64,000 nt of DNA from Paractinoplanes tereljensis (GTDB lineage: Bacteria; Actinomycetota; Actinomycetes; Mycobacteriales; Micromonosporaceae): the NCBI RefSeq assembly GCF_016862435.1, contig NZ_BOMY01000016.1, positions 62,001 to 126,000 on the forward strand. The letters are read 5' to 3'. Below the pieces are notes generated by a model that saw only the letters and a list, made by a program, of their open reading frames with translations, did not search any database and was not told the origin of the DNA. This document shows, piece after piece, positions 27,387 to 36,430 of the stretch. Positions within the stretch are counted from its first letter, which is position 1. Each line of letters opens with the position of its first letter. The translations under genes and the position numbers were made by a program.

Positions 27387-29413
27387 CTCAGGAAAGCAGC
27401 CGCCACCCCGGCGTCGACCGGGATGTGCAGGCCGGTGGTGTGAGTCAGATCGCCGCCGGTCAGCGCGAAGACCGCGTTGGCCACGTGCTCCGGCAGCACC
27501 TCGCGCTTGAGCAGGGTGCGCTGCGCGTAGTACTCGCCGAGCTTCTCCTCGGGCACGCCGTACACGGCGGCGCGCTTCGCGCCCCAGCCGCCCGCGAAGA
27601 TCCCGGAGCCACGGACGACGCCGTCGGGGTTGATGCCATTGACGCGTACGCCGTAAGCGCCCAGCTCCGCCGCCAGCAACCGCACCTGATGGGCCTGGTC
27701 GGCCTTGGTGGCGCCGTAGGCGACGTTGTTCGGCCCCGCGAAGATCGAGTTCTTGCTGGAGATGTAGATGACGTCCCCGCCCATGCCCTGCGGGATCATC
27801 ACCCGGGCGGCCTCCCGGGAGACCAGGAACGAGCCCTTCGCCATCACGTCGTGCTGCAGGTCCCAGTCGGCCTCGGTGGTCTCCAGCAGCGGCTTGGAGA
27901 TGGACAGCCCGGCGTTGTTGACCACCAGGTCTACCCCGCCGAAGGCGAGCACTGATTTTTCTACAGAAGCAGCGATCGCGGCCGCACTGGTTACATCGGC
28001 TTCGACCGCAATGGCCACGTCGCTGCCGCCGATCTCCCCCGCCACCGTCCTGGCGGCGTCGAAGTCGCGGTCGGCCACGATCACGCAGGCGCCCTCGGCC
28101 GCGAGCCGCAGCGCGATCGCCCGCCCGATCCCCGACCCGCCGCCGGTCACATAGGCGATCCGGGTGGCCAGCGGCTTCGGCTTCGGCATCCGCTGGAGCT
28201 TGGCCTCCTCGAGCGCCCAGTACTCGATCCGGAACTTCTCCGACTCGCCGATCGGCGCGTAGGTCGACACCGACTCGGCCCCGCGCATCACGTTGATGGC
28301 GTTGACGTAGAACTCGCCGGCCACCCGCGCGGTCTGCTTGTTGGCCCCGAACGAGAACATGCCCACGCCCGGCACCAGCACGATCGCCGGGTCGGCCCCG
28401 CGCATCGCCGGCGAGCCCGCGTCGGCGTTGCGCTCGTAGTAGCCGCGGTAGTCGTCCCGGTAAGCCGCGTGCAGCTCCTTGAGCCGGGCCGCCACCTCGT
28501 CCAGCGGCGCGTCCGGCGCGGTGTCCACCACCAGCGGCTTCACCTTGGTGCGCAGGAAATGGTCGGGGCAGGAGGTGCCGAGCGCGGCCAGCTCGGGCAG
28601 CCGGGCGCTGTTCACGAAGTCGAGCACCACCTCGGCGTCGGTGTAGTGCCCGACCTGCGCCCGGTCGGTGGAGGCGAGCCCGCGCAGGATCGGGAACAGC
28701 TCGGCCGCCCGGGTGCGGCGAGCCGCCTCGTCGAGGGTCTGGTGCACGGCCGCGCCGAACGGCTCCGGCCGGCCGTGCGCGGCCAGGTAGTCGGCGGCCA
28801 GCGCGATGATCTCGCGCGAGTTGGCCTCGGCCTCGGCGCTTGTCGCGCCCCAGGCGGTGATCCCGTGCCCGCCCAGGATGACCCCGATGGCCTGCGGGTT
28901 GGCCCGCTGCACCGCGGCGATGTCGAGCCCGAGCTGGAAGCCCGGCCGCCGCCACGGCACCCACAGCACCCGGTCGCCGAAGATCTCCTTGGTCAGGGCC
29001 GGCCCGTCGGCGGCGGTGGCGATCGCGATGCCGGAGTCGGGGTGCAGGTGGTCGACGTGCGCGACGTCGACCAGGCCGTGCATGGCCGTGTCGATGCTCG
29101 GCGCGGCCCCGCCCCGCCCGTGCAGGCAGAAGTCGAACGCGGCGACCATCTCGTCCTCGCGCTCGACGCCCGGGTAGACCCCGGCGAGCGCGCGCAGCCG
29201 GTCGAGCCGCAGCACCGCGAGACCCTTCTCGGTCAGTGTGCCGAGGTCGCCACCGGACCCCTTGACCCAGAGCAGCTCGGCCGGCTCGCCGGTGACCGGG
29301 TCGGTCTCGGTGCCCTTGGCCGAGGTGTTGCCCCCGGCGTAGTTGGTGTTGCGCGCATCGGCACCGAGCCGGTTGCTGCGCTCCAGAAGCTCACGCACTG
29401 CGGGGTTAGTCAT
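27383..29413 (-). CDS. rhaEW: Bifunctional rhamnulose-1-P aldolase / lactaldehyde dehydrogenase
   Basis: 676 residues. The N-terminal class II aldolase domain has the zinc-binding HVDHLHPDSG and GGHGITAWG. From about residue 415 there is a short-chain dehydrogenase with YVTGGGSGIGRA, VNNAGLSIS and the catalytic YGATK after YISSK. RhaEW/YuxG-type fusions split rhamnulose-1-phosphate into DHAP and L-lactaldehyde and oxidise the latter to L-lactate. GAAGGACG precedes the ATG at 29413. It is the first gene of the leftward operon, with a LacI operator 20 bp upstream. Confidence 0.95.
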   Translation of the reverse strand: MTNPAVRELLERSNRLGADARNTNYAGGNTSAKGTETDPVTGEPAELLWVKGSGGDLGTLTEKGLAVLRLDRLRALAGVYPGVEREDEMVAAFDFCLHGRGGAAPSIDTAMHGLVDVAHVDHLHPDSGIAIATAADGPALTKEIFGDRVLWVPWRRPGFQLGLDIAAVQRANPQAIGVILGGHGITAWGATSAEAEANSREIIALAADYLAAHGRPEPFGAAVHQTLDEAARRTRAAELFPILRGLASTDRAQVGHYTDAEVVLDFVNSARLPELAALGTSCPDHFLRTKVKPLVVDTAPDAPLDEVAARLKELHAAYRDDYRGYYERNADAGSPAMRGADPAIVLVPGVGMFSFGANKQTARVAGEFYVNAINVMRGAESVSTYAPIGESEKFRIEYWALEEAKLQRMPKPKPLATRIAYVTGGGSGIGRAIALRLAAEGACVIVADRDFDAARTVAGEIGGSDVAIAVEADVTSAAAIAASVEKSVLAFGGVDLVVNNAGLSISKPLLETTEADWDLQHDVMAKGSFLVSREAARVMIPQGMGGDVIYISSKNSIFAGPNNVAYGATKADQAHQVRLLAAELGAYGVRVNGINPDGVVRGSGIFAGGWGAKRAAVYGVPEEKLGEYYAQRTLLKREVLPEHVANAVFALTGGDLTHTTGLHIPVDAGVAAAFLR

Positions 29414-29432
29414 GGCGTCCTTCAAGATCTCA

Positions 29433-29444
29433 TGAAACGTTTCA
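29433..29444. promoter_or_regulatory. LacI-type operator of rhaEW operon
   Basis: Perfect 12-bp palindrome TGAAACGTTTCA, 20 bp upstream of the rhaEW start. Near-identical boxes flank the LacI gene and the rhaT promoter, linking the two rhamnose arms. The rest of 29445-29679 has a GACCCC-CTCC-GGGGTC hairpin (29556-29571) and otherwise nothing I can assign. Confidence 0.8.
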
Positions 29445-29679
29445 CACGTTGCAGGCAGATTACGGCGACGGCCGTTCACGGTCAAGATGCCGGTCCTGGG
29501 GTTACCGCTCGGTAAGTCCATCCGACACCCCGATGATCTCGGCGACCGATCGCCCGACCCCCTCCGGGGTCGATCGCCCAGAGGATGTCGATCTTCGGCC
29601 TGACCTGCGCCGATTCCGTATTACTTTCAGCTGCAATTAATTTTGCCGTGGCAAGGTGGTCGCCGATCAAGGAGGAAAC

Positions 29680-30045
29680 GTGGCGAACATCGAGACGTCC
29701 CTGAAGGAAGCCATGACGATCGAGGGCGCCATCGGCGTCGCGCTCGTCGACCACACCAGCGGCCTGACCCTCGGCACCCTGGGTGGCGGGACCACCATGG
29801 ACATGAACATCGCGGCCGCCGGCAACACCGACGTGGTCCGCGCCAAGCTGCGCACCCTCGACATGCTCGGCTTCACCGACGGCATCGAGGACATCCTCAT
29901 CACGCTGGACTCGCAGTACCACCTGATTCGGCTGATCAACGGCAGCGCTGGGCTCTTTCTCTACCTGTCGCTCAGCAAGAACCGGGCCAACCTCGGTCTC
30001 GCCCGGCACCAACTGCGAAAGATCGAGGCGGAACTCGAGGTATGA
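29680..30045 (+). CDS. Roadblock/LC7 domain protein 1
   Basis: 121 residues from the GTG at 29680, chosen because AAGGAGG lies at ideal spacing. Single Roadblock/LC7 fold: ETSLKEAMTIEGAIGVALVD, then GGGTTMDMNIAAAGNTDVVR and LITLDSQYHLIRL. Such proteins usually regulate small Ras-like GTPases (as MglB does) in actinomycete conservons, but no GTPase, DUF742 or histidine kinase gene is adjacent. Its stop overlaps the next start (ATGA). Confidence 0.75.
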   Translation: MANIETSLKEAMTIEGAIGVALVDHTSGLTLGTLGGGTTMDMNIAAAGNTDVVRAKLRTLDMLGFTDGIEDILITLDSQYHLIRLINGSAGLFLYLSLSKNRANLGLARHQLRKIEAELEV

Positions 30046-30446
30046 CCATGCTCGGCTCCGAACCCATCCTCGATGAGCTGGCGAGCCTGCGACATCAGGT
30101 GACCGGGGTGAGCGGCAGCGTCGTCGGCGGGGTGGACGGGTTGCTGATCCTGCACGACACGCTGCCGGGCGTCGAGCCGAACGACATCGCGGCACTGGCG
30201 GCCGGCGCGTGCGGCATCAGCCGCACCACCGGCTCCGTCCTCCAGCAGGGCCCGTTCCGCGAGGTGACGATCGGCAACCAGAACGGCTACCTCTCGGTCT
30301 ACGCGATCGGCGACCTGGCCCTGCTGGCCGTGATCGGCGACGCCGGCCTGAACATCGCCCGCCTGCACCTGGCCGCCCGCCCGGTAACCCACCGGCTGGC
30401 CGCGCTGCTGACGTTCGACCCGGCCCACCCGTTCGACCGACGCTAA
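30042..30446 (+). CDS. Roadblock/LC7 domain protein 2
   Basis: 134 residues, ATG at 30042 overlapping the previous stop. Also a Roadblock/LC7 fold (VTGVSGSVVGGVDGLLILHD, NQNGYLSVYAIGDLALLAVI). Two unequal Roadblock paralogues in a two-gene operon suggest a heterodimer. The partner GTPase, if any, is elsewhere in the genome. The pair separates the two rhamnose arms but has no evident metabolic link with them. Confidence 0.75.
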   Translation: MTMLGSEPILDELASLRHQVTGVSGSVVGGVDGLLILHDTLPGVEPNDIAALAAGACGISRTTGSVLQQGPFREVTIGNQNGYLSVYAIGDLALLAVIGDAGLNIARLHLAARPVTHRLAALLTFDPAHPFDRR

Positions 30447-30572
30447 AGGCCGCAATCAAAATCCTTTAGCGGTACGGGCGGCGACGCCCACAACCGCAAT
30501 TCACACCCGACCGCCGGCACCCCGCGGCCGAGGTGCGACACCGGCGCGTGCCGCGACTCTCGCGCAATGAGA

Positions 30573-30612
30573 CCCCACCCCGCCCGGCGGCCGAAGGGCC
30601 GCCGGCGTGGGG
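30573..30612. terminator. Bidirectional terminator between Roadblock genes and rha regulator
   Basis: Hairpin with outer arms CCCCAC/GTGGGG (30573-30578/30607-30612) and inner arms CGGCGGCC/GGCCGCCG (30585-30592/30597-30604). It lies between convergent genes. The remainder of 30447-30706 is GC-rich with nothing else recognisable. Confidence 0.6.
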
Positions 30613-30706
30613 CCGGGCCCGCCCGCAGCGGGCGCGCGGAGGGTGAGTCGCAGCGGCCGGGACCGAGTGCCACGGGACTGAGCCGGCCCGTACGCAAAAA
30701 GGTTGT

Positions 30707-31729
30707 CTAGCGTGCGCGGGAGGACGCCCGGGCGACCAACTCGGGGGTGAAGAAGAGCTGCTGGTGCTCGTGGTCGGGGTTGGTCGCCTCGTCGAGCACC
30801 AGCTGCGCCGCGGCCCGGCCCAGCTCCTGGCGCGGCTGACGCACCGAGGTCAGCGGGACCGCGGCCGCGGCCGCGAACTCGATGTCGTCGAAGCCGACGA
30901 TCGCCAGGTCGTCCGGAACCCGCAGGCCGGCCCCGATGCCCTGCTGCAACAGGCCCAGCGCGAGCAGGTCGTTGGCGCAGAAGGCGGCGGTCGGGCGCCG
31001 GCGGGCGGGCAGCCCGGCCAGGCGCTCGCCGGCCGAGCGGCCCTCGGCCACGGTCAGCGCGTCGGTAGGCAGGAAGATCAGGTCGTCGGCGGGCAGGCCG
31101 AGCTCGGCCCACACCTCGCGGGCGCCCTGCAGGCGCTCGCGCACCTGGCCGATCGACTCAGGACCGCCGATGAACGCCACTCGGGCATGCCCCTGCTCGA
31201 CCAGGTGCTCGATCGCCACCCGGCCGCCGTGCACGTCGTCGACCGCGACCGAGCAGCAGCTCTCGTCGTCGCGCCGGCGGTCGACGATCACCAGCGGAAC
31301 ACCCCGGCGGGTCAGGTCGTAGAGGTAGGGCGCCTCGGAGTTCACCGGGGTGATCAGGATGCCCTGGACGCGCTGCTGCAGCAGGCGGTCGAGGTGCGCC
31401 TCCTCGCGCTCGGCGCGGCTGTTGCTGTTGCAGATGAACAGCGAGAGATCGGCATCTTCCGCGGCCAGCTCGATGCCCTGGGCCACGTCGTGGAAGAACG
31501 GGTTGGTGCCGTCCAGCATCACGTAGGCCAGGGTGCGGCTGGTGCCGGCGCGCAACTGCCGGGCCGACTCGTTGCGCACAAAACCGAGCTCGGCCATCGC
31601 CCGCTCGACCCGCTCCCGGGTGCGGGCGCTGACCACTTCGGGACGGTTCATCACGTTGGAGACCGTGCCGAGCGAAACGCCGGCGGCCGCGGCCACGTCC
31701 TTCACGGACGGTGTCCTGCTGTTGAGCAC
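30707..31729 (-). CDS. LacI-family regulator of rhamnose genes
   Basis: 340 residues from the GTG at 31729, which has GGGAGG upstream. HTH SVKDVAAAAGVSLGTVSNVM at residue 9, hinge QLRAGTSRTLAYVM, then the effector domain. Its position between the two rhamnose operons, and the shared TGAAAC boxes, make it their probable repressor with rhamnose or a phosphorylated intermediate as inducer. A degenerate box 15 bp upstream of its own start suggests autoregulation. Confidence 0.9.
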   Translation of the reverse strand: MLNSRTPSVKDVAAAAGVSLGTVSNVMNRPEVVSARTRERVERAMAELGFVRNESARQLRAGTSRTLAYVMLDGTNPFFHDVAQGIELAAEDADLSLFICNSNSRAEREEAHLDRLLQQRVQGILITPVNSEAPYLYDLTRRGVPLVIVDRRRDDESCCSVAVDDVHGGRVAIEHLVEQGHARVAFIGGPESIGQVRERLQGAREVWAELGLPADDLIFLPTDALTVAEGRSAGERLAGLPARRRPTAAFCANDLLALGLLQQGIGAGLRVPDDLAIVGFDDIEFAAAAAVPLTSVRQPRQELGRAAAQLVLDEATNPDHEHQQLFFTPELVARASSRAR

Positions 31730-31744
31730 CGCCAGACCTCCCGT

Positions 31745-31756
31745 TGAAACGTTGAA
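31745..31756. promoter_or_regulatory. Degenerate LacI operator at regulator gene
   Basis: TGAAACGTTGAA matches the first nine bases of the TGAAACGTTTCA box and diverges in the distal half. It lies just upstream of the regulator start. Confidence 0.5.
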
Positions 31757-31821
31757 GCAGGATCCTACGGTACCTGCCACCTGCGCAACGGCCGTGTTTC
31801 CGCCGCGTTTCCACCCAACGC

Positions 31822-31865
31822 TTGACATGTGTGATTGGCGCCACCTACGTTTGTGAAACATTTCA
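31822..31865 (+). promoter_or_regulatory. Promoter and operator of the rhamnose importer operon
   Basis: A -35 TTGACA (31822-31827), 18-bp spacer and -10-like TACGTT (31846-31851) are followed at once by TGAAACATTTCA (31854-31865), where transcription would start. A repressor bound here would block initiation. Confidence 0.75.
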
Positions 31866-31888
31866 ACCCCACGACCGGGAGGTGGCTC

Positions 31889-33391
31889 GTGGCGGAGGCA
31901 GCGGCTCTGCTCGAGGTCCACGACGTGACGAAATCCTTCGGCGCGGTTGCGGCAGTGCAGGGCGTCAGCTTCCCGCTGTACGGCGGTGAGGCCCACGCCC
32001 TCGTCGGGGAAAATGGCGCCGGCAAGTCCACGATCGTGAAGATGCTGGCCGGCGTGCACCGCCCCGACACCGGCACGCTTCGCATCGAGCACACCGACGT
32101 CGACTTCACCGGCCCGGCCGACGCCAAGGCCGCCGGGATCGCGGTGATCTATCAGGAGCCCACCCTCTTCCCCGACCTGTCGGTGGCGGAAAACATCGCG
32201 ATGGGCAACCAGCCCCTGACCCGCCTGCGCCAGATCGACCGCCCGGCCACGCACGCGAACGCCGAGCGGCTGTTCCAGCGGCTGGGCGTGCACCTCGACC
32301 CGACCCGCCCGGCCCGCGGCCTGTCGATCGCCGACCAGCAGCTCGTCGAGATCGCCAAGGCGCTGTCCAGCGAGGCCCGCATCCTGATCATGGACGAACC
32401 GACCGCCGCGCTCTCCGCGGTGGAGGTCGCCCGGCTGTTCGCGGTGGTCCGGTCACTGCGCGACGAGGGCGCGGCGATCCTGTTCATCTCGCACCGGTTC
32501 GAGGAGATCACCGAGCTCTGCCAGCGGGTGACGATCATGCGGGACGGCAAGCACGTCGCCACCGAGCTGGTCGCCGACCTCACCGTCGACGACATGATCC
32601 GCCGGATGGTCGGCCGCGATCTGAGCGCGCTCTTCCCCAAGCAGGAGGTTGCGCCGGGCGAGGTGATGCTCGAAGTTTCCGGTCTCACCCGCGAGGGTGT
32701 CTTCCGGGACATCTCGTTCACCGTCCGGGCCGGCGAGATCGTCGCGCTGGCCGGCCTGGTCGGCGCCGGCCGGTCCGAGGTCGTGCAGGCGGTCTTCGGC
32801 GTCGACCCCTACGACTCGGGCACGGTCCGGGTGCGCGGCCGAAGCTTGAAGCGGGGCTCGCCGCGCGCCGCGATGGCGGCCGGCCTCGCGCTCGTGCCCG
32901 AGGACCGCCGCCAGCAGGGCCTGGTCATGGAGCTGTCGATCGAGCGCAACGTGACGCTCCCCCGGGCTCGCAAGCTGGCCCGGCTCGGCCTGCTGTTCGG
33001 CGGCGCCGAGCGGAAGGCGGCGCTGACCTGGACCCAGAAACTGCAGACCAAGCTGGGCAGCCTCGCCGACCCGGTCGGCACCCTCTCCGGTGGCAACCAG
33101 CAGAAGGTCGTGCTGGCCAAGTGGCTCTCCACCAGCCCGCAGCTGCTGATCGTCGACGAGCCGACCCGCGGCATCGACGTCGGCACCAAGGCCGAGGTGC
33201 ACCGGCTGATGTCGTCGCTGGCCGCCGACGGTCTCGCGGTGGTGATGGTCTCGTCCGAGTTGCCCGAGGTGCTGGGCATGGCCGACCGGGTCGTCGTCCT
33301 GCGCGAGGGCCGGGTGGCCGCTGTCCTGGATCGCGCCGAAGCCACCGAAGAGTCGGTCATGTACGCCGCTATGGGTCAGGGGGCGGCATGA
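31889..33391 (+). CDS. rhaT: Rhamnose ABC importer ATPase (tandem domains)
   Basis: 500 residues from the GTG at 31889, chosen for GGGAGG at good spacing. Two ABC domains of the sugar-importer (RbsA/MglA) type: first Walker A GENGAGKST, atypical first signature LSIADQQLVEIAKAL, Walker B ILIMDEPTAAL; second half with LSGGNQQKVVLAKWL and LLIVDEPTRGID but a degenerate Walker A (GLVGAGRSE). It energises rhamnose uptake. The stop overlaps the first permease start (ATGA). Confidence 0.93.
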   Translation: MAEAAALLEVHDVTKSFGAVAAVQGVSFPLYGGEAHALVGENGAGKSTIVKMLAGVHRPDTGTLRIEHTDVDFTGPADAKAAGIAVIYQEPTLFPDLSVAENIAMGNQPLTRLRQIDRPATHANAERLFQRLGVHLDPTRPARGLSIADQQLVEIAKALSSEARILIMDEPTAALSAVEVARLFAVVRSLRDEGAAILFISHRFEEITELCQRVTIMRDGKHVATELVADLTVDDMIRRMVGRDLSALFPKQEVAPGEVMLEVSGLTREGVFRDISFTVRAGEIVALAGLVGAGRSEVVQAVFGVDPYDSGTVRVRGRSLKRGSPRAAMAAGLALVPEDRRQQGLVMELSIERNVTLPRARKLARLGLLFGGAERKAALTWTQKLQTKLGSLADPVGTLSGGNQQKVVLAKWLSTSPQLLIVDEPTRGIDVGTKAEVHRLMSSLAADGLAVVMVSSELPEVLGMADRVVVLREGRVAAVLDRAEATEESVMYAAMGQGAA

Positions 33392-34362
33392 ACCTCCTGA
33401 AGACCCGTGAGCTGGGGATCGTGCTCGCGCTGGCGGCCCTGGTTCTCTTCACGACGATCAGTAATCCACGCTTCCTGTCCGGGCAGAGCATCCGCGACAA
33501 CCTGCTGAACACCGCGATCCTGGCGGTGATGGCCGCCGGCCAGGCGGTCGTCGTGATCACCCGGAACATCGACCTGAGCGTGGGTTCGGTGCTCGGCATC
33601 TCGGCTTTCGCGGTCGCCACCATGATGAGCGACCACCCGGGCCTGCCGATGATCGTCGCCATCCTCGTCGGCCTGGTCGTCGGCGCCGCGGCGGGCCTGC
33701 TCAACGGCGTGCTGGTCCGCTACGGCAAGGTCCCGGCCCTGGTGGTGACCCTGGGCACGCTGTACATGTACCGCGGCATCACCTACTCGTGGGCCGGCGG
33801 CTCGCAGGTCAACGCGGACGAGCTGCCCCCGCACTTCCTCAACTTCGCCAACGACAACCTGCTCGGCGTTCCGTGGCTGGTGCTGATCGCGCTGGTCGTG
33901 GTGGGCGGCACCAGCTGGGTGATGCGCAACTACCGGGTCGGCCGCGAGCTGTACGCGATGGGTTCCAGCCCGCAGGCCGCCGAGCTGGCCGGCATCAAGG
34001 TGGCCCGCAACCTGCTCGGCGCGTTCGTCCTCAGTGGTGCCCTGGCCGGCCTGGCCGGAGTGCTGTTCGCGGCCCGGTTCGGCACGGTCGACGCGTCGGC
34101 CGGCACCGGCTACGAGCTGAACGTGGTGGCCGCGGTCGTGGTCGGCGGGGTGGCCGTGTTCGGCGGCAGCGGCACGGTCTGGGGCGCCGGGCTCGGCGCG
34201 CTGTTGCTCACCGTGATCAGCAGCGCCCTGGCGGTGCTCGACATCAACCAGTTCTGGCAGCAGGCCATCGTCGGCGCCCTGATCGTCCTGGCCATCGGCG
34301 CCGACCGGCTGGTCGCCGTGCGGATCGCCCGCTCGCTGCGAAAGAGGGACGCCCATGTCTAG
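33388..34362 (+). CDS. rhaP: Rhamnose ABC importer permease 1
   Basis: 324 residues, about 8-10 membrane helices, with the RbsC-like signature ITRNIDLSVGSVLGISA and the cytoplasmic loop AELAGIKVARN that contacts the ATPase. The ATG at 33388 overlaps the rhaT stop, and its own end overlaps the next permease by 8 bp. Confidence 0.93.
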   Translation: MNLLKTRELGIVLALAALVLFTTISNPRFLSGQSIRDNLLNTAILAVMAAGQAVVVITRNIDLSVGSVLGISAFAVATMMSDHPGLPMIVAILVGLVVGAAAGLLNGVLVRYGKVPALVVTLGTLYMYRGITYSWAGGSQVNADELPPHFLNFANDNLLGVPWLVLIALVVVGGTSWVMRNYRVGRELYAMGSSPQAAELAGIKVARNLLGAFVLSGALAGLAGVLFAARFGTVDASAGTGYELNVVAAVVVGGVAVFGGSGTVWGAGLGALLLTVISSALAVLDINQFWQQAIVGALIVLAIGADRLVAVRIARSLRKRDAHV

Positions 34363-35350
34363 GAAGTTGGCGAGCTGGGACACGGCGATCATCCTGCTCA
34401 CCGTGCTGGTGCTGATCATCGCGTCGCTGGCCGTGGACAACTTCGGGACCAGCCGGAACTTCACCTTCATGGTGCTCGACCTGCTGCCGATCATCCTGGT
34501 CGCGCTGCCGATGACGTTCATCATCGTGACCGGCGAGATCGACCTGTCGGTGGCCAGCACCCTGGGCCTGACCAGCTCGCTGATGGGCTGGTTCTGGAAC
34601 CACGGCCTCTCGATCGAGACGATCATCCCGCTCTGCATCGTGATCGGTGCGGTCGCCGGCGCGTTCAACGGCTTCCTGATCACCGGGCTGGGCCTGCCCT
34701 CGCTGGCGGTGACGATCGGCACCCTCGCGCTCTACCGCGGCCTGGCCCTGGTGGTGCTGGGCGACAGCGCGGTGGCCGACTTCCCGTTCAACTACACGGG
34801 TTGGGTCACCGGAACGCTGAGCTGGCTTCCTTGGCTTGACGGAGCCGTACCCAACGTCTTGATCTTGATTGTGGTCTTGGCCTTGATCTTCGGGGTCATC
34901 CTGCATGCCACCCCGATCGGCCGATCGCTTTACGCGATCGGCGCGAACGCCCAGGCCGCGCATTTCGCCGGCATCCGGGTGGCCCGGACCAAATTCTGGC
35001 TGTACGTCGTAAGCGGCGCCGTCGCCGGCCTGGTCGGCGTGTTGTGGACGCTGCGCTACTCCAGTGCCCGGGCCGACAACGGCGCCGGACTCGAACTCGC
35101 CGTGGTCGCGGCCGTCCTGCTGGGCGGCGTCTCGATCTTCGGCGGAAAGGGCAGCCTGCCCGGCGTCCTCGCCGGCGTGGTGCTGCTGACCGCGCTGCAG
35201 AACGCGCTGCGCCTGGAGGACGTCTCCGGGCAGGCGCTGAACATCGTCACGGGCGCTCTGCTCGTGCTGTCCGTCCTTCTCCCCAATGTCATCAGCTCGA
35301 TCCGCGGCAACTGGCAGCGCCGCAAACTCCGCCAGTCCGCCGCTTCGTAA
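34355..35350 (+). CDS. rhaQ: Rhamnose ABC importer permease 2
   Basis: 331 residues, about 8-10 membrane helices. Same family: IVTGEIDLSVASTLGLTSS and the coupling-loop sequence HFAGIRVARTKF. It pairs with rhaP as a heterodimeric channel, as in the rhizobial RhaSTPQ system. A short stretch near 34800-34930 uses more TTG/CTT codons than its neighbours. The binding-protein gene follows after 10 bp. Confidence 0.93.
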   Translation: MSRKLASWDTAIILLTVLVLIIASLAVDNFGTSRNFTFMVLDLLPIILVALPMTFIIVTGEIDLSVASTLGLTSSLMGWFWNHGLSIETIIPLCIVIGAVAGAFNGFLITGLGLPSLAVTIGTLALYRGLALVVLGDSAVADFPFNYTGWVTGTLSWLPWLDGAVPNVLILIVVLALIFGVILHATPIGRSLYAIGANAQAAHFAGIRVARTKFWLYVVSGAVAGLVGVLWTLRYSSARADNGAGLELAVVAAVLLGGVSIFGGKGSLPGVLAGVVLLTALQNALRLEDVSGQALNIVTGALLVLSVLLPNVISSIRGNWQRRKLRQSAAS

Positions 35351-35360
35351 AGGAGCCAGC

Positions 35361-36419
35361 ATGTCGCGACACCGCTTGGCCGCTGTCTTCACGGCGACGC
35401 TCCTGGTCGCTGCCGGTTGTGGTGGCACCACCAAGGACAACCAATCGAGCTCCACCGACACCCAGACGTCCGCCGCCGCCGACCCGAACGCGAAGCTCAA
35501 AGAGGGCCTGAAGATCGCGTACCTGCCCAAGCAGCTCAACAACCCCTACTCCGACGTCGAGACCAGCGGCGGCGAAGAGGCGGTCAAGGAGCTCAAGGGC
35601 GAGTACAAGAAGGTCGGCCCGAACGACGCGTCCGCCTCGTCGCAGGTCTCCTACATCAACACCCTGATCCAGCAGCAGCAGGACGTGATCGTGGTCGCGG
35701 CGAACGACCCCAACGCGGTCTGCCCGTCGCTGAATCAGGCCCGGGCCGCGAAGATCAAGGTCGTCACGTTCGACTCGGACGCCAACAAGACCTGCCGGGA
35801 CGCGTTCATCAACCAGGCCACCACCGAGGGCATCGGCCAGTCCCTGGCCAAGATGGCGCTCGAACAGGCCGGTGGTTCCGGTGACATCGCGGTGCTGTCC
35901 GCGACGCCGAACGCCACGAACCAGAACGCCTGGATCGAGGTGATGAAGACCGAGCTGGCCAAGCCCGAGTACTCGAAGCTGAAGCTGGTCAAGATCGCGT
36001 ACGGCAACGACGACGACCAGAAGTCGTTCCAGGAGGCCCAGGGCCTGCTGCAGTCGTACCCGAACCTGAAGGTCATCGTCGCCCCGACCACGGTCGGCAT
36101 CGCGGCCGCCGCCCGCTACATCTCGTCGTCGTCCTACAAGGGCAAGGTGCAGGTCACCGGCCTGGGCCTGCCGAACCAGATGCGCCAGTACGTCAAGGAC
36201 GGCACGGTCAAGAAGTTCGCACTGTGGAACCCGGCCGACATCGGTTACCTCGCCGCGTACGCCGGTGCCGCGCTTGCGTCCGGGCAGATCACCGGGGCCG
36301 AGGGCGACAAGTTCACCGCCGGCAAACTCGGCCCGTACACGATCGGCAAGGACGGCGAGATCGTGCTCGGCCCGCCGACCGAATTCACCACTGACAACAT
36401 CGACAAGTTCAACTTCTGA
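35361..36419 (+). CDS. rhaS: Rhamnose-binding lipoprotein
   Basis: 352 residues. Lipobox VAAGC (Cys20) anchors it outside the membrane, followed by a low-complexity Ser/Thr linker and a type I periplasmic-binding fold (LKIAYLPKQLNNPYSDVE, VVTFDSDANKTCRDAF, VTGLGLPNQMRQYVKDG). AAAGGAGCC precedes the ATG. It supplies rhamnose to RhaTPQ, by context and family. Confidence 0.93.
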   Translation: MSRHRLAAVFTATLLVAAGCGGTTKDNQSSSTDTQTSAAADPNAKLKEGLKIAYLPKQLNNPYSDVETSGGEEAVKELKGEYKKVGPNDASASSQVSYINTLIQQQQDVIVVAANDPNAVCPSLNQARAAKIKVVTFDSDANKTCRDAFINQATTEGIGQSLAKMALEQAGGSGDIAVLSATPNATNQNAWIEVMKTELAKPEYSKLKLVKIAYGNDDDQKSFQEAQGLLQSYPNLKVIVAPTTVGIAAAARYISSSSYKGKVQVTGLGLPNQMRQYVKDGTVKKFALWNPADIGYLAAYAGAALASGQITGAEGDKFTAGKLGPYTIGKDGEIVLGPPTEFTTDNIDKFNF

Positions 36420-36430
36420 GGCCTCTGACC

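Noticed and set aside
26004..28964. A 986-codon open frame that could be read as a giant RhaB fusion
   Set aside because: RhaB homology starts at the ATG at 27386; upstream translation is antisense-like low-complexity and overlaps the rhaEW frame.
30447..30706. Possible small gene in the GC-rich gap before the rha regulator
   Set aside because: No frame with gene-like codon use and a ribosome site; the hairpin and convergent layout fit a terminator.
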